The notes: generated by a model from the letters alone, not told the origin. A stretch of 64,000 nucleotides of DNA from Gemmiger sp. An120 (GCF_002160955.1 NZ_NFLN01000011.1:1-64000); one strand, 5' to 3'; shown: positions 31,410 through 40,928, numbered from the stretch's first letter. Program-made: numbers and translations.

Positions 31410-32561
31410 ATGAAAAAGGTACTGGCATTCGTGCTGGCGGCCCTGATGGTTTTCAGCCTGGTCGCCTGCGGCTCCAACTCCACCGCGACGGGATCTTCCT
31501 CCGCCGCTGCCGGCGGTTCTTCCGCCGCTCCTGCGGGTGACGCTTCCGGCGTCAAGGCAGCCGTGTTCTACTACAACTACTCCGATACCTACATCTCCAG
31601 CGTGCGTACCGCTCTGGACGGCAAGCTGGAAGCTGCCGGCATTGAGTACACCGACTTTGACGGCAACAACAACCAGACCACCCAGAACGAGCAGATCGAC
31701 ACCGCCCTGTCTTCCGGCTACAATCTGCTGATCGTCAACATGGTCACCTCCGGTTCTTCCGACACTGCCACCGCCATCGCCGACAAGGCCAAGGCTGCCG
31801 GCGTGCCCGTGATCTTCTTCAACCGCGCGGTGGAAGAGGACGGCAACGAGGGTGCCGTGCTGGGCGCTTACGACAACATCGCCTTCGTTGGTACCGATGC
31901 CCCCGAGGCCGGCCATATGCAGGGCAAGATGATCGGCAACTACCTGGTTGAGAACTACGACGCGGTTGACCTGAACAAGGACGGCACCATCCAGTACGCC
32001 ATGTTCATGGGCGACGCTTCCAACGTAGAGGCTATCTACCGCACCCAGTACGGTGTTGAGGACTGCGACGCGGTTCTGACCGAGGCCGGCAAGCCCGCTC
32101 TGGAGTACTTCGACTCCGCCAACACCAACAAGTACCAGCTGGATATGAACGGCGCCTGGAGCGCGCAGGCTGCTCAGGAGTACATGCAGACCAACCTGAG
32201 CCAGTACAGCGAGGCCAACGGCAACATGATCGAGCTGATCATCTGCAACAACGACAACATGGCTGAGGGCTGCATCGCTGCCCTGCAGGCTGCCGGCTAC
32301 AACAACGGCGAAGGCACCACCACCATCCCCGTGTTCGGCGTTGACGCCACCGATTCCGCCAAGGCCCTGATCGCTGCCGGCAGCATGACCGGTACCATCA
32401 AGCAGGACGCCGACGGCATGGCCGAGTGCATCGCTCTGCTGGCTGGCAACGTGGCTTCCGGCTCCGACCTGCTGGCCGGCACCGACAGCTACACCAAGGA
32501 TGAGGCCAACGGCCTGGACAACAAGATCTTCATCCCCTACCAGGAGTACACTGGCGAATAA
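31410..32561 (+). CDS. mglB: galactose/methylgalactoside-type ABC sugar-binding lipoprotein
   Basis: 383 residues. Lipoprotein signal (VFSLVACGS, Cys20), a Ser/Ala-rich linker to about 45, then a type I binding protein with 'VIFFNRAVEEDG', 'AFVGTDAPEAGHMQGKMIGNYL' and a calcium loop 'DLNKDGTIQ' as in the galactose-binding protein. Delivers sugar to MglA/MglC. Ribosome site AAAAGGAG. The following hairpin lets binding protein be made in excess. Confidence 0.9.
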   Translation: MKKVLAFVLAALMVFSLVACGSNSTATGSSSAAAGGSSAAPAGDASGVKAAVFYYNYSDTYISSVRTALDGKLEAAGIEYTDFDGNNNQTTQNEQIDTALSSGYNLLIVNMVTSGSSDTATAIADKAKAAGVPVIFFNRAVEEDGNEGAVLGAYDNIAFVGTDAPEAGHMQGKMIGNYLVENYDAVDLNKDGTIQYAMFMGDASNVEAIYRTQYGVEDCDAVLTEAGKPALEYFDSANTNKYQLDMNGAWSAQAAQEYMQTNLSQYSEANGNMIELIICNNDNMAEGCIAALQAAGYNNGEGTTTIPVFGVDATDSAKALIAAGSMTGTIKQDADGMAECIALLAGNVASGSDLLAGTDSYTKDEANGLDNKIFIPYQEYTGE

Positions 32562-32592
32562 AACCCAATAGCTCCGCACGCAAACATTCAGA

Positions 32593-32624
32593 GGGCGGCT
32601 GTTGCTTAAGCGCAGCAGCCGCCC
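32593..32624 (+). terminator. attenuating terminator between mglB and mglA
   Basis: GGGCGGCTGTTGC pairs with the following GCGCAGCAGCCGCCC (one bulge), then TTATTTT. A leaky terminator here is usual between binding protein and ATPase genes. Confidence 0.75.
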
Positions 32625-32651
32625 TTATTTTAGAGAAAAGGAGGGGTATGC

Positions 32652-34151
32652 ATGGGTGAAGAAGTTTTGCTCCAGATGAGCAACATCTCCAAATCCTTCC
32701 CCGGCGTCAAGGCCCTGGACAACGTTTCCCTTACCGTCCGCAAGGGCACCGTCCATGCCCTGATGGGGGAAAACGGCGCGGGCAAATCCACGCTGATGAA
32801 ATGCCTGTTCGGCATCTATTCCAAAGACAGCGGCACCATCCAGCTGGAGGGCCGCGAGGTCAACTTCAAGTCCAGTAAAGAAGCGCTGGAAAACGGTGTG
32901 GCCATGGTGCACCAGGAACTGAACCAGGCGCTCAAGCGCAGCGTTATGGATAACCTGTGGCTGGGCCGCTACCCGCTGGTGGGCGGCATCATGGTGGACG
33001 AGCGCAAGATGTATCAGGAGACCATGCGGATCTTCAAGGAACTGGAGATCGACGTGGACCCCCACCGCATCATGAGCACCCTGCCGGTTTCCCAGCGGCA
33101 GATGGTGGAGATCGCCAAGGCGGTTTCCTACAATTCCAAGATCATCGTCTTTGACGAGCCCACTTCCTCCCTGACCGAGCAGGAGGTGGAACACCTGTTC
33201 CGCATCATCAACATGCTGCGGGACCGGGGCGTGGGCATCATCTACATCAGCCACAAGATGGCCGAGATCCTGCGCATCAGCGACGACATCACCGTCATGC
33301 GGGACGGTATCTGGGTTGCCACCCGCCCGGCCAAGGAGCTGGATATGCCCACCATTATCAAGCTGATGGTGGGCCGTGAACTGGGCAACCAGTTCCCGCC
33401 CAAGACCAACAAGCCCGGCGAGGTGTTCCTGGAGGTGGAAAACCTGTCCGCCCAGTATTCCCTGCTGCGGGACGTGTCCTTCACCGCCCGCCGGGGCGAG
33501 GTGCTGGGTCTGGCCGGTCTGGACGGCTCCGGCCGTACCGAAACGCTGGAGAACATCTTCGGCGTGGCCACCCGCAAGTCCGGCACCATCAAGCTGAACG
33601 GCAAGGTGTGCGCCAACAAGAACGCCCGCCAGAGCATCCGCAACGGCTTTGCCCTGCTGACCGAGGAACGCCGGGCTACCGGTATCTTCGGCATCCTGAG
33701 CATCCGGGAAAACACCGTGATCTCCAGCCTGCGCAAGCATCTGCGGTTCGGCTTCATGCTGGATTCGGGGAGCATGAAGAAGGATACGGCCTGGTCCATC
33801 GACGCGATGCACACCAAGACCCCCACCCAGGAAACCAAGATCCGCAGCCTGTCCGGCGGCAACCAGCAGAAGGTCATCCTGGGCCGCTGGCTGCTTACCG
33901 ATCCCGAGGTGCTGCTGCTGGATGAGCCCACCCGCGGCATCGACGTGGGCGCCAAGTACGAGATCTATCAGCTGATCCTGGATCTGGCCAACCGTGGCAA
34001 AACGATCCTGATGGTTTCTTCCGAAATGCCCGAGCTTCTGGGTGTGTGCGACCGCATCCTGGTCATGTCGGGCGGACGTCTGGCCGGCGAGGTGGACGCA
34101 CGCAACACCACCCAGGAAGAGATCATGACCCTTGCCGCCAAATATGTATAA
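32652..34151 (+). CDS. mglA: MglA-type sugar ABC transporter ATPase (two nucleotide-binding domains)
   Basis: 499 residues. First domain: Walker [10 protein letters not shown] (about 39-47), Walker B '[11 protein letters not shown]'. Second domain: degenerate Walker [10 protein letters not shown], signature '[15 protein letters not shown]', Walker B '[14 protein letters not shown]'. This duplicated plan with a degenerate second site is standard for MglA/RbsA. Powers uptake through MglC. Ribosome site AAAAGGAGGG. Confidence 0.95.
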   Translation: MGEEVLLQMSNISKSFPGVKALDNVSLTVRKGTVHALMGENGAGKSTLMKCLFGIYSKDSGTIQLEGREVNFKSSKEALENGVAMVHQELNQALKRSVMDNLWLGRYPLVGGIMVDERKMYQETMRIFKELEIDVDPHRIMSTLPVSQRQMVEIAKAVSYNSKIIVFDEPTSSLTEQEVEHLFRIINMLRDRGVGIIYISHKMAEILRISDDITVMRDGIWVATRPAKELDMPTIIKLMVGRELGNQFPPKTNKPGEVFLEVENLSAQYSLLRDVSFTARRGEVLGLAGLDGSGRTETLENIFGVATRKSGTIKLNGKVCANKNARQSIRNGFALLTEERRATGIFGILSIRENTVISSLRKHLRFGFMLDSGSMKKDTAWSIDAMHTKTPTQETKIRSLSGGNQQKVILGRWLLTDPEVLLLDEPTRGIDVGAKYEIYQLILDLANRGKTILMVSSEMPELLGVCDRILVMSGGRLAGEVDARNTTQEEIMTLAAKYV

Positions 34152-34166
34152 GAGGAGGAACCATCC

Positions 34167-35252
34167 ATGAGTGCGATTGCCAATATGAAACGGGGCATGG
34201 CAGAATTCAAAGCGATGGACGCCAAGGATAAACGCAGCAAGGTCATTGATACCCTGCTGAACAACGCCATCTACATTCTGCTGATCATTTTCGTCATCTA
34301 CACCGCCACCCGCAACGCGAACTTTCTGAAGATCAGCTCGCTGGTGAACATCGTCAGCCTGGCGGCGTCCTCGCTGCCCATTGCGCTGGGTATCGGCGGC
34401 TGTATCGTTCTGACCGGTACCGACCTGTCCGCCGGCCGTGTCGTGGGCCTGACCGCCGCCATCTCGGCCGCGCTGCTGCAGGCTTCCGGCTGGGCCAACA
34501 AGATGTTCGACACCCTGCCTGAAATGCCCATCCCCCTGGTCATCCTGGCGGTGATCGTTGTGGGCGGCCTGGTAGGTCTGGTCAACGGCTTCTTCGTTGC
34601 CAAGTTCAGCCTGCATCCCTTTATCGTAACCCTGGCCACCCAGCTGATCGTCTACGGCCTGGTGCTGGAGTTCTACATGCTCAACGGCAACAACGGCCAG
34701 CCTCTGTCCGGCCTGAGCGATAAGTTCAAGAACTTCGTCACCGGCACCATGTTCAGCATCCCCGCCGGCAACGGCCAGACCGTGGCCGTGCCCTGGTACG
34801 TGCTCTACGCCGTGATCCTGGTGGGCGTGATGTGGTTCATCTGGAACAAGACCACCTTCGGCAAGAACATGTTCGCCGTGGGTTCCAACCCGGAAGCCGC
34901 CAACGTGTCCGGCGTCAACGTCTTCAAGACCACCGTTCTGGTGCACACCCTGGCCGGCTGTATGTACGGCATCGAGGGCTTCATCGAGTCCGCCCGTATC
35001 TCCTCCAACAACGCCGGCACCGGCCTGAACTACGAATGTGACGCCATCGCGGCCTGCGTTATCGGCGGCGTTTCCTTCGTAGGCGGCACCGGTAAGATCA
35101 GCGGTATCGTGCTGGGCGTGTTCCTGCTGCGTATTATCTTCGTGGCTCTGAACATGCTGTCCATCAGCGGCAACACCCAGTACATCATCAAGGGCCTGAT
35201 CATCCTGATCGCCTGCTCCATCGATATGCGGAAATACCTTGTAAAGAAATAA
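34167..35252 (+). CDS. mglC: MglC-type sugar ABC permease
   Basis: 361 residues with about ten membrane helices. 'ALGIGGCIVLTGTDLSAGRVVGLTAAISAALLQ', 'VNGFFVAKFSLHPFIVTLATQLIVYGL' and 'IAACVIGGVSFVGGTGKISGIVLGVFLLRII' are typical of MglC/RbsC. Ribosome site AGAGGAGG, 15 bases after mglA. Confidence 0.93.
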   Translation: MSAIANMKRGMAEFKAMDAKDKRSKVIDTLLNNAIYILLIIFVIYTATRNANFLKISSLVNIVSLAASSLPIALGIGGCIVLTGTDLSAGRVVGLTAAISAALLQASGWANKMFDTLPEMPIPLVILAVIVVGGLVGLVNGFFVAKFSLHPFIVTLATQLIVYGLVLEFYMLNGNNGQPLSGLSDKFKNFVTGTMFSIPAGNGQTVAVPWYVLYAVILVGVMWFIWNKTTFGKNMFAVGSNPEAANVSGVNVFKTTVLVHTLAGCMYGIEGFIESARISSNNAGTGLNYECDAIAACVIGGVSFVGGTGKISGIVLGVFLLRIIFVALNMLSISGNTQYIIKGLIILIACSIDMRKYLVKK

Positions 35253-35254
35253 TC

Positions 35255-35887
35255 ATGAGCGATCCGAAAGAAAAAACCGGGGCCCCCGCCGCCGAAACAC
35301 CGGCGGGGGAGAACCCCATGGTAAAAAAGCGCTGGTTCGGCCGGGGTATCTACGGCAGCAAGGATGTGCCCATCCGGGTGCTGGATGCCTGCATTGGTCT
35401 GATGATCCTGGCGGCGCTGGTGCTGACGTTGTGGGGCGCTACCCACAGCGGCTTTGCCATTCAGTTTGATACCGGCGTGGATGACCTGACGGTGGAAACC
35501 CAGAAGGTGCAGCATGGCGGTACGGTTGCCGAACCGGAAGCCCCGCTGCGCCCCGGCTACGATCTGGTGGGGTGGAGCACCACCCCGGAACCGGAGGTGC
35601 ACCTGTGGAGCTTTGCCGACGCCACCGTGCAGGGGGACATGACCCTGTACGCGGTGTGGGAGGCAGCTTCTTTCCCGGTCAAGTTTGACCTTGCCGGCGG
35701 CACGGTCAACGGCGCGGCCGAGGCCGAAGCCATCACCGTGACCTACGGCCAGCCCTACGGCGAACTGCCTGTGCCCGAAAAGGAGGGCGCGGTTTTCGCC
35801 GGCTGGGTGTACAGCGGCCAGACCATCACGGCGGATACCCCGGTCACCATGACCGGCGAGCATGTGCTTACCGCTTCCTGGCAATAA
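35255..35887 (+). CDS. membrane protein with two InlB-type beta repeats, in the mgl operon
   Basis: 210 residues, starting 2 bases after the mglC stop without its own clear ribosome site, so likely coupled. Cytoplasmic arm of about 40 residues, one membrane helix (about 45-65, 'ACIGLMILAALVLTLWGAT'), then two extracellular repeats of the InlB B-repeat (Listeria-Bacteroides) type: '...PEAPLRPGYDLVGWSTTPEPE...DMTLYAVWE' and 'VKFDLAGGTVNG...GAVFAGWVYSG...HVLTASW'. Function unknown; perhaps it holds the binding protein or a surface partner near the transporter. Confidence 0.75.
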   Translation: MSDPKEKTGAPAAETPAGENPMVKKRWFGRGIYGSKDVPIRVLDACIGLMILAALVLTLWGATHSGFAIQFDTGVDDLTVETQKVQHGGTVAEPEAPLRPGYDLVGWSTTPEPEVHLWSFADATVQGDMTLYAVWEAASFPVKFDLAGGTVNGAAEAEAITVTYGQPYGELPVPEKEGAVFAGWVYSGQTITADTPVTMTGEHVLTASWQ

Positions 35888-35890
35888 GTG

Positions 35891-35929
35891 AAAAATCCCC
35901 CGCACGGAAACCCGTGCGGGGGATTTTTT
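35891..35929. terminator. bidirectional terminator, mgl operon / gltD-like gene
   Basis: AAAAATCCCCCGCACGG and its complement with T-runs on both strands; serves both convergent genes. Confidence 0.92.
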
Positions 35930-35936
35930 GTGCGGT

Positions 35937-37154
35937 TTATTCCACCGTCTGCAGATACTCGTCCATGGCGCGGGCCACGTCCTTGGAGTGGCGCACCGCC
36001 TCCACCACGGTGCGGGCGCCGCTTACCACGTCGCCGCTGCCGAAGATGCCCGGGCGGCTGGTGCGGCCGTCCTCGTCCGCGGCCAGCAGGCCCCGGTCGG
36101 TCACGGCCAGGCCGGTGGTGGTGTTCACGATCTTGTCCTTGGGGCCCTGGCTGGCGGCGATCACCACGCTGTCCGCCCGGAACAGCTTCGGCTCGCTCAG
36201 CCCGGTTACCTCGTTGTTTTCGTCAAAGGTAGCCTGCTGGTAGACCACGCCCTCGTCGGTGATCTCCACCGGGCGGGCGCCGTAGTGCATCTCCACCCCG
36301 TCGGCCACCGCGTATTCCAACTCCCGCACGCTGGCGGCGGCCTGGTTGCGGCGGCAGAACACATGCACCTGCCGCACCCCCTTGCGGATGGCGGTGCGGG
36401 CCACGTCCATGGCCGAATTGCCCGCCCCGATCACTACCAGGCTGCGGCCCAGATCGTACACGTCCGGGTTGACCAGATAGTCGATGGCAAAGTGCACGTG
36501 GCCCAGGCTCTCGCCGGGGATGCCCAGCTTTTTGGGCCGCCATACGCCGGTGCCGATAAAGATGGCCTTGTAGCCGTCCCGCTGCAGGTCGTCCACCGTC
36601 AGCGCCCCGCCGATCACCGTGTTGGGCCGGATCTTGATGCCCAGCTGCACCAGCTGGGCCTGGTACCGGTCCAGCACGCTCTTGGGCAGACGGAATTCCG
36701 GGATGCCGTACCGCAGCACACCGCCGATCTTGTCCCGGCTTTCAAACAGGGTCACGTCGTAGCCCTTCTGGGCCAGCAGCACCGCGATGGTGATGCCCGC
36801 CGGGCCGGAGCCGATGATGGCCACCCGCTTGCCCTTGGCGGCCTGCCGCTGCAGCTGCAGCCGGTCCAGATGGGCGTCGGAGATGTAGTTCTCAATGCTG
36901 GAAATGTGCACCGGCGCGCCCTTGCGGCCCAGTACACAGTGCCCCTCGCACTGCTTTTCGTGGTCGCATACCAGCGAGCAAACCACACTCAACGGGTTGT
37001 TTTCAAACAGCATCTGGCCCGCCTCTTCGGTGCGGTGTTCCAGAAACATCCGGATCATGTCCGGGATCGGGGTATTGATGGGGCAGCCTTTGCGGCACTG
37101 GGGAACCTTGCAGTTCAGACAGCGCCGGGCTTCGTTCACCACATGGATGGCCAT
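35937..37154 (-). CDS. NAD(P)H-dependent glutamate synthase small-subunit-like oxidoreductase
   Basis: 405 residues from ATG at 37,154 (GGAGG eight bases upstream; a GTG at 37,160 is too close). N-terminal Cys-rich ferredoxin-like part: 'CLNCKVPQCRKGCPINTPIPDMI', 'CSLVCDHEKQCEGHC' for two 4Fe-4S clusters. FAD site 'VAIIGSGPAGITIAVLLAQKGYDVTLFE' and NAD(P)H site 'VVIGAGNSAMDVARTAIRKG'. Matches GltD/NfnB-like family. No large glutamate synthase subunit is adjacent, so the partner is unknown. Confidence 0.9.
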   Translation of the reverse strand: MAIHVVNEARRCLNCKVPQCRKGCPINTPIPDMIRMFLEHRTEEAGQMLFENNPLSVVCSLVCDHEKQCEGHCVLGRKGAPVHISSIENYISDAHLDRLQLQRQAAKGKRVAIIGSGPAGITIAVLLAQKGYDVTLFESRDKIGGVLRYGIPEFRLPKSVLDRYQAQLVQLGIKIRPNTVIGGALTVDDLQRDGYKAIFIGTGVWRPKKLGIPGESLGHVHFAIDYLVNPDVYDLGRSLVVIGAGNSAMDVARTAIRKGVRQVHVFCRRNQAAASVRELEYAVADGVEMHYGARPVEITDEGVVYQQATFDENNEVTGLSEPKLFRADSVVIAASQGPKDKIVNTTTGLAVTDRGLLAADEDGRTSRPGIFGSGDVVSGARTVVEAVRHSKDVARAMDEYLQTVE

Positions 37155-37179
37155 GCGCACTCCCTCCTGACTGTAAAGA

Positions 37180-37208
37180 TAAAGCGGACGGCCCGGCCGT
37201 CCGCTTTA
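37180..37208 (-). terminator. terminator after the GH2 gene
   Basis: TAAAGCGGACGGCC / GGCCGTCCGCTTTA nearly uninterrupted palindrome between the GH2 stop and the gltD-like start. Confidence 0.8.
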
Positions 37209-37211
37209 TAG

Positions 37212-38960
37212 TTATACCAGATTCGGCTGCTTCATGCAAGAAACCGCGCTTTCTTCCATGGCCGCCTGCAGCCGGCGGGCCAGCTCCCGCATGGGGGCTT
37301 CGTCCAGCTTCACGGTGCGGCGGTCGTAGGTCACCAGCCCGTTGATTTCGTCTTCCACGTCGGACAACTGGGTATAGATGGCGGCGCACAGCCCTTTCGG
37401 CACCACCGGCAGCACCCGCTGTTCGTACAGTTCCCGGATGGCCCGGGCGAATTCTTCCCGGGTCTTGCAGGCGCTGTACCCGTAGGCCTTGTCCGGGTGG
37501 AACATGTGTCCCTCCACCGGCAGGCAGCAGCCGCCGAATTCGCTCAGCACCAGCGGCTTTTCACCCGCGTCCAGCTTCCAGGGACCAAAGTAGATGTGGC
37601 GGCTGTCCACGTCGGTCTCGCCGCCCCGGAACCAGCCGGAGGTGCTGTCGATGAACCGGCTGCCGTCCAGCTGGCGCAGCCGCCGGAATGCCCGGGACGA
37701 TTCAAACTGGCCCCAGCCCTCGTTGAAGATGGTCCAGTACAGGATGCAGGGGTGGTTTTTCAGCTGGGCCACGGTGGCCTCCATCCCCGACAGGAACGCC
37801 GCCCGGGCCGCCGGGTCCCGGTGCATGCCCGTATCGTGCCGCCGGTGCTGGAACCCCACGGTGGGCAGCACCGTGTCCCGCAGGTACCGGTAATCCCCGT
37901 TGTTCACCATGTCCTGGAACACCACCATCCCCAGCCGGTCGCAGAGGGTGTAGAAGATGTCCGGCTCCACCTTGATATGCTTGCGCAGGGTATTGAAGCC
38001 CAGCGCCTGCATGGTGCGGATGTCCTGTTCGTAGCAGGCGGGAGAGGCGGGGGTGAACAGCCCGTCGCTGTAGTAGCCCTGGTCCAGCACCCCATGGAAG
38101 AAATACGGTTTTCCGTTCAGGCACAGCCGGGCATAGCCGCCCACCCGGCGGATTTCCAGGGTGCGCAGGGCAAAATAGCTCTCCACCCGGTCGGCCCCGG
38201 CCTCGATCGCGCAGTCGTACAGGTAGGGGTCCTCCGGGCTCCACAGCCGGGGAGAGGGCGGCGCGACTTCCGCCCGGCCATTTTTCAGCGGAACCGTCAG
38301 CGGCCCCTCCGGGGTATGTACCGTCACGGTGCCGGTCAGCGCCGGGTCGCCGGTGTCCAGAATGGCCCGGGCGCCGTCCGCCTGCACGTCCAGCCGTCGG
38401 ATATACCGGTCGGGCACGCTTTCCAGCCAGACGGTCTGCCAGATGCCGGACACCGGGGTGTACCACATACCGCCCCGGTTCATCGTCTGCTTGCCGTAGG
38501 GCAGCACCGGGCTGCGCAGATCGTCCCGCACACGCAGCACCAGTTCGTTTTCCGCCGCCAGCGCCTGGGTGATGTCAAAGGTTATGTGCTCGTAGCCGCC
38601 GGTGTGGCTGCCCACCGGCATCCCGTTCAGCCAGGCGTCCAGCACCTGATCCGCCGCGCCGATCTGCAGCAGCACCCGCCCTTTCACAAAACCATCCGGC
38701 AGGGTGAACCGCCGCCGGTAGAACAGGTGCCAGCCCTCCGGGAAGTGGGTGTGCACACCGGATAACAGGCTCTCCGGGCAGAAAGGCACAAGAATGGTCC
38801 GGTCATAGGCGGCGGGCAGATCGCCCTCCTCCCGGGCGGTGAACTCCCACCGGCCGTTCAGGTTGAAAAAGCTGTCCCGCCGCAGCCGGGGCCGGGGATA
38901 GTCCGGCCAGGGGGTACCGGTCAGGACCTCGCCCTCGGGGGTGTAAAGATCATAAAACAT
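37212..38960 (-). CDS. glycoside hydrolase family 2 (beta-glucuronidase/galactosidase-like)
   Basis: 582 residues from ATG at 38,960 (AGGAGAATCCCT before it). Order: sugar-binding jelly roll ('FNLNGRWEFTAREEGDLPAAYDRTILVPFCPES', about 25-180), Ig-like domain, then a TIM barrel with acid/base 'IFNEGWGQF' and nucleophile 'LVLSEFGG'. Short for GH2 and without a signal peptide, so intracellular. Ten bases after a LysR gene on the same strand. Substrate not assignable; a glucuronidase-like enzyme would suit plant or host glycoside use. Confidence 0.88.
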   Translation of the reverse strand: MFYDLYTPEGEVLTGTPWPDYPRPRLRRDSFFNLNGRWEFTAREEGDLPAAYDRTILVPFCPESLLSGVHTHFPEGWHLFYRRRFTLPDGFVKGRVLLQIGAADQVLDAWLNGMPVGSHTGGYEHITFDITQALAAENELVLRVRDDLRSPVLPYGKQTMNRGGMWYTPVSGIWQTVWLESVPDRYIRRLDVQADGARAILDTGDPALTGTVTVHTPEGPLTVPLKNGRAEVAPPSPRLWSPEDPYLYDCAIEAGADRVESYFALRTLEIRRVGGYARLCLNGKPYFFHGVLDQGYYSDGLFTPASPACYEQDIRTMQALGFNTLRKHIKVEPDIFYTLCDRLGMVVFQDMVNNGDYRYLRDTVLPTVGFQHRRHDTGMHRDPAARAAFLSGMEATVAQLKNHPCILYWTIFNEGWGQFESSRAFRRLRQLDGSRFIDSTSGWFRGGETDVDSRHIYFGPWKLDAGEKPLVLSEFGGCCLPVEGHMFHPDKAYGYSACKTREEFARAIRELYEQRVLPVVPKGLCAAIYTQLSDVEDEINGLVTYDRRTVKLDEAPMRELARRLQAAMEESAVSCMKQPNLV

Positions 38961-38970
38961 AGGGATTCTC

Positions 38971-39885
38971 CTATTCCGATTTGGGATAGCAGCGGTGCAG
39001 ATACCGCCAGAACAGCCCGGCCGCCCGGGAGTGCTCCGCCTGGCGCAGCCGTACAAAAGACAGATAACTGCGCCAGTCCGACTGCAGGGGAACCACCGCC
39101 AGGCCGGGGGTGTGCTGGCGCCGCACCGCCTGTTCCATCAGGATCGAGATGCCCATGCCCTTGGCCACCAGATCCAGAATGTTGTCGATGTGGTCACTGG
39201 TGAACAGCGCCCGGGGCTCAAACCCGGCCTGGGCGCAGATCTGCTGCACCACCCCAAACAGCCGGGTTTTCTCGTTCAGCTGCAGAAAGGCTTCCTCCCG
39301 CAGTTCCGCCGGGTCGATCTGCTGCCGGCTGCTCAGCGGATGGCCCGCCGGCAGCACCACCGCAAACCGGTCTTCCATCACCGTCAGCCGGTCAAACCGG
39401 TTCGGATCGGCCCGGTTCAGCCGCATGTAGGCCACGTCGCACCGGCCGCTTTCCAGTTCCTGCAGCAGATCGATGCTTTCGCTTTCCACCACCTGCAGCT
39501 GGATAAGCGGGTGTTCCCGGCGAAATCCCGCGATCACGTCGGTTACTCCGTGCATCCCCATCACCGGAATGGCGTACAGCCGCAGCGGCGTCTGCTCCCC
39601 GTTGTAGGCAGCCATGGCCCGGCACAGCTGTTCCTGCGCCGCCACTACGGCCTGGGCCCGGGGCAGCAGCGCCTGGCCTGCCGCCGTCAGGTTGGCCCGG
39701 CGTGCCGTGCGTTCAAACAGCTGCACCCGCAGTTCCTTTTCCAGCGCCAGGATCTGCTTGGACACGTTGCTCTGGGTGGTGAACATCAGTTCCGCCGCTT
39801 CGGTATAACTGCCGGTAGCCGCCACCTGCAGAAAATATTCCAGCCGTTTGCTCTCCGTACTGCCCGCCTCCTTTTTGTATTCCAT
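38971..39885 (-). CDS. LysR-family transcription regulator
   Basis: 304 residues from the ATG at 39,885. 'RLEYFLQVAATGSYTEAAELMFTTQSNVSKQILALEKELRVQLFERTARRANLTAAGQALL' is the LysR winged helix; the rest is the substrate-binding domain. The promoter -10 (TATACT, 39,894-39,899) is so near that the mRNA may begin almost at ATG (leaderless); a good GGAGG inside the frame has no start codon at the right distance. Divergent from ubiX and upstream of the GH2, it may control either. Confidence 0.85.
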   Translation of the reverse strand: MEYKKEAGSTESKRLEYFLQVAATGSYTEAAELMFTTQSNVSKQILALEKELRVQLFERTARRANLTAAGQALLPRAQAVVAAQEQLCRAMAAYNGEQTPLRLYAIPVMGMHGVTDVIAGFRREHPLIQLQVVESESIDLLQELESGRCDVAYMRLNRADPNRFDRLTVMEDRFAVVLPAGHPLSSRQQIDPAELREEAFLQLNEKTRLFGVVQQICAQAGFEPRALFTSDHIDNILDLVAKGMGISILMEQAVRRQHTPGLAVVPLQSDWRSYLSFVRLRQAEHSRAAGLFWRYLHRCYPKSE

Positions 39886-39898
39886 TTTGGAATAGTAT
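39882..39898. promoter_or_regulatory. palindrome at the LysR/ubiX divergent promoter
   Basis: TATTCCA-TTT-TGGAATA, between the two promoters and over the LysR start; probable LysR or autoregulatory site. Confidence 0.55.
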
Positions 39899-39913
39899 AC
39901 CACGAAAGTTGAA

Positions 39914-39942
39914 TTGCTCCAAGCCCCCGGCGGGACTACAAT
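39914..39942 (+). promoter_or_regulatory. promoter of ubiX operon
   Basis: TTGCTC, 17 bases, TACAAT, ending 37 bases before the ubiX ATG. Confidence 0.6.
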
Positions 39943-39978
39943 ACAGATGCTGACAAACTTATATCAGGAGGTGCGCCC

Positions 39979-40554
39979 ATGAAACAGCGAATTGTGGTGG
40001 GGGTCAGCGGGGCCTCCGGCATGCCGCTGGCGGTGGAGGTACTGAACCAGCTGCGCCGGCAGCCGGATGTGGAGACCCATCTGGTGCTGTCCCGGGCGGC
40101 CGAGATCACCCTGCGGGAGGAGAGCAGCCTTACGGCGCAGCAGCTGCGGGGCCTGGCGGATGTCTGCTACGACAACGGGGATATTGGCGCGGCACCGGCC
40201 AGCGGCAGTTTCCGCACGGCGGGGATGATCGTGGTACCCTGCAGCATGAAAACCGTGACGGGCATCGCCACCGGATACAGCGACAGCCTGTTGCTGCGGG
40301 CCGCCGACGTAACCCTGAAGGAACGCCGCAAGCTGGTGCTGGCGGTGCGGGAATGCCCCTTCTCCACCATCCATCTGCGCAATATGCAGGAGCTGAGCAG
40401 TATGGGAGCGGTGATCCTGCCCATGGTGCTCAGCTTTTACAACCGCCCGGACGGCCTGGACGACTGTGTGCGCCATCTGGCCGGGAAAATCCTGGATCAG
40501 TTCGGGATTGAGGGGCAGGACTTCCGTCGCTGGCAGGGGAGGACACAGCCATGA
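39979..40554 (+). CDS. ubiX: UbiX-like flavin prenyltransferase
   Basis: 191 residues. 'RIVVGVSGASGMPLAVEVLNQLRRQPDVETHLVLSRAAEITL', 'GIATGYSDSLLLRAADVTLKERRKLVLAVRECPFSTIHLRNMQELSSMGAVILP' match UbiX/LpdB, which makes prenylated FMN for UbiD-type decarboxylases. Ribosome site AGGAGGTG. First gene of a UbiX-LpdD-UbiD operon whose UbiD is broken. Confidence 0.92.
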   Translation: MKQRIVVGVSGASGMPLAVEVLNQLRRQPDVETHLVLSRAAEITLREESSLTAQQLRGLADVCYDNGDIGAAPASGSFRTAGMIVVPCSMKTVTGIATGYSDSLLLRAADVTLKERRKLVLAVRECPFSTIHLRNMQELSSMGAVILPMVLSFYNRPDGLDDCVRHLAGKILDQFGIEGQDFRRWQGRTQP

Positions 40555-40928
40555 TCCAGGTCACCCGCAGCCTGTACGGCTTTACCATTACGGCCTGCGT
40601 GACCCTGTTTCCGCAGGATATTCATGTGCTGCTTACCGGCGGTCAGCTGGCCCATACCGGGGCGGTGTCCATGTGCCGGGCCGGGATTGCCGAGGGCGCC
40701 ATCCAGCCGGAGGGGCATCGGGAACGGGCCCTGACCGATCGGTGGGCCAAGGCGTTGTCCCGGCAATTTAACTGCAGAGCCACGGTGGTGGGAGGCGTCC
40801 ATTACGACAACGCCCGCCCCGATCAGATCGCGGCGATTGTTTCCGTCACAGAGGATATGCTGGTGGAGACGATCCGCTGTATTGGCCAAAGAAAAAAGGA
40901 GGATAAACAAGATGAACAAGGTGAATGA
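40551..40928 (+). CDS. LpdD-like small protein of UbiD decarboxylase operons
   Basis: 125 residues overlapping ubiX by an ATGA junction. 'TACVTLFPQDIHVLLTGGQLAHTGAVSMCRAGIAEGAIQPEGHRERALTDRWAKAL' is the pattern of LpdD proteins found next to gallate/phenolic-acid decarboxylases; likely an assembly or maturation aid. Its 3' end overlaps the start of the ubiD remnant by 17 bases. Confidence 0.75.
   Translation: MIQVTRSLYGFTITACVTLFPQDIHVLLTGGQLAHTGAVSMCRAGIAEGAIQPEGHRERALTDRWAKALSRQFNCRATVVGGVHYDNARPDQIAAIVSVTEDMLVETIRCIGQRKKEDKQDEQGE

Noticed and set aside
31176-32579. Minus-strand 467-codon frame over mglB
   Set aside because: Antisense shadow of mglB; ends inside the mglB promoter region and has no ribosome site.
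32625-34946. 773-codon minus-strand frame across the mgl operon
   Set aside because: It is the complement of mglA/mglC in GC-rich DNA; product is His/Gly/Gln-rich with no domain.
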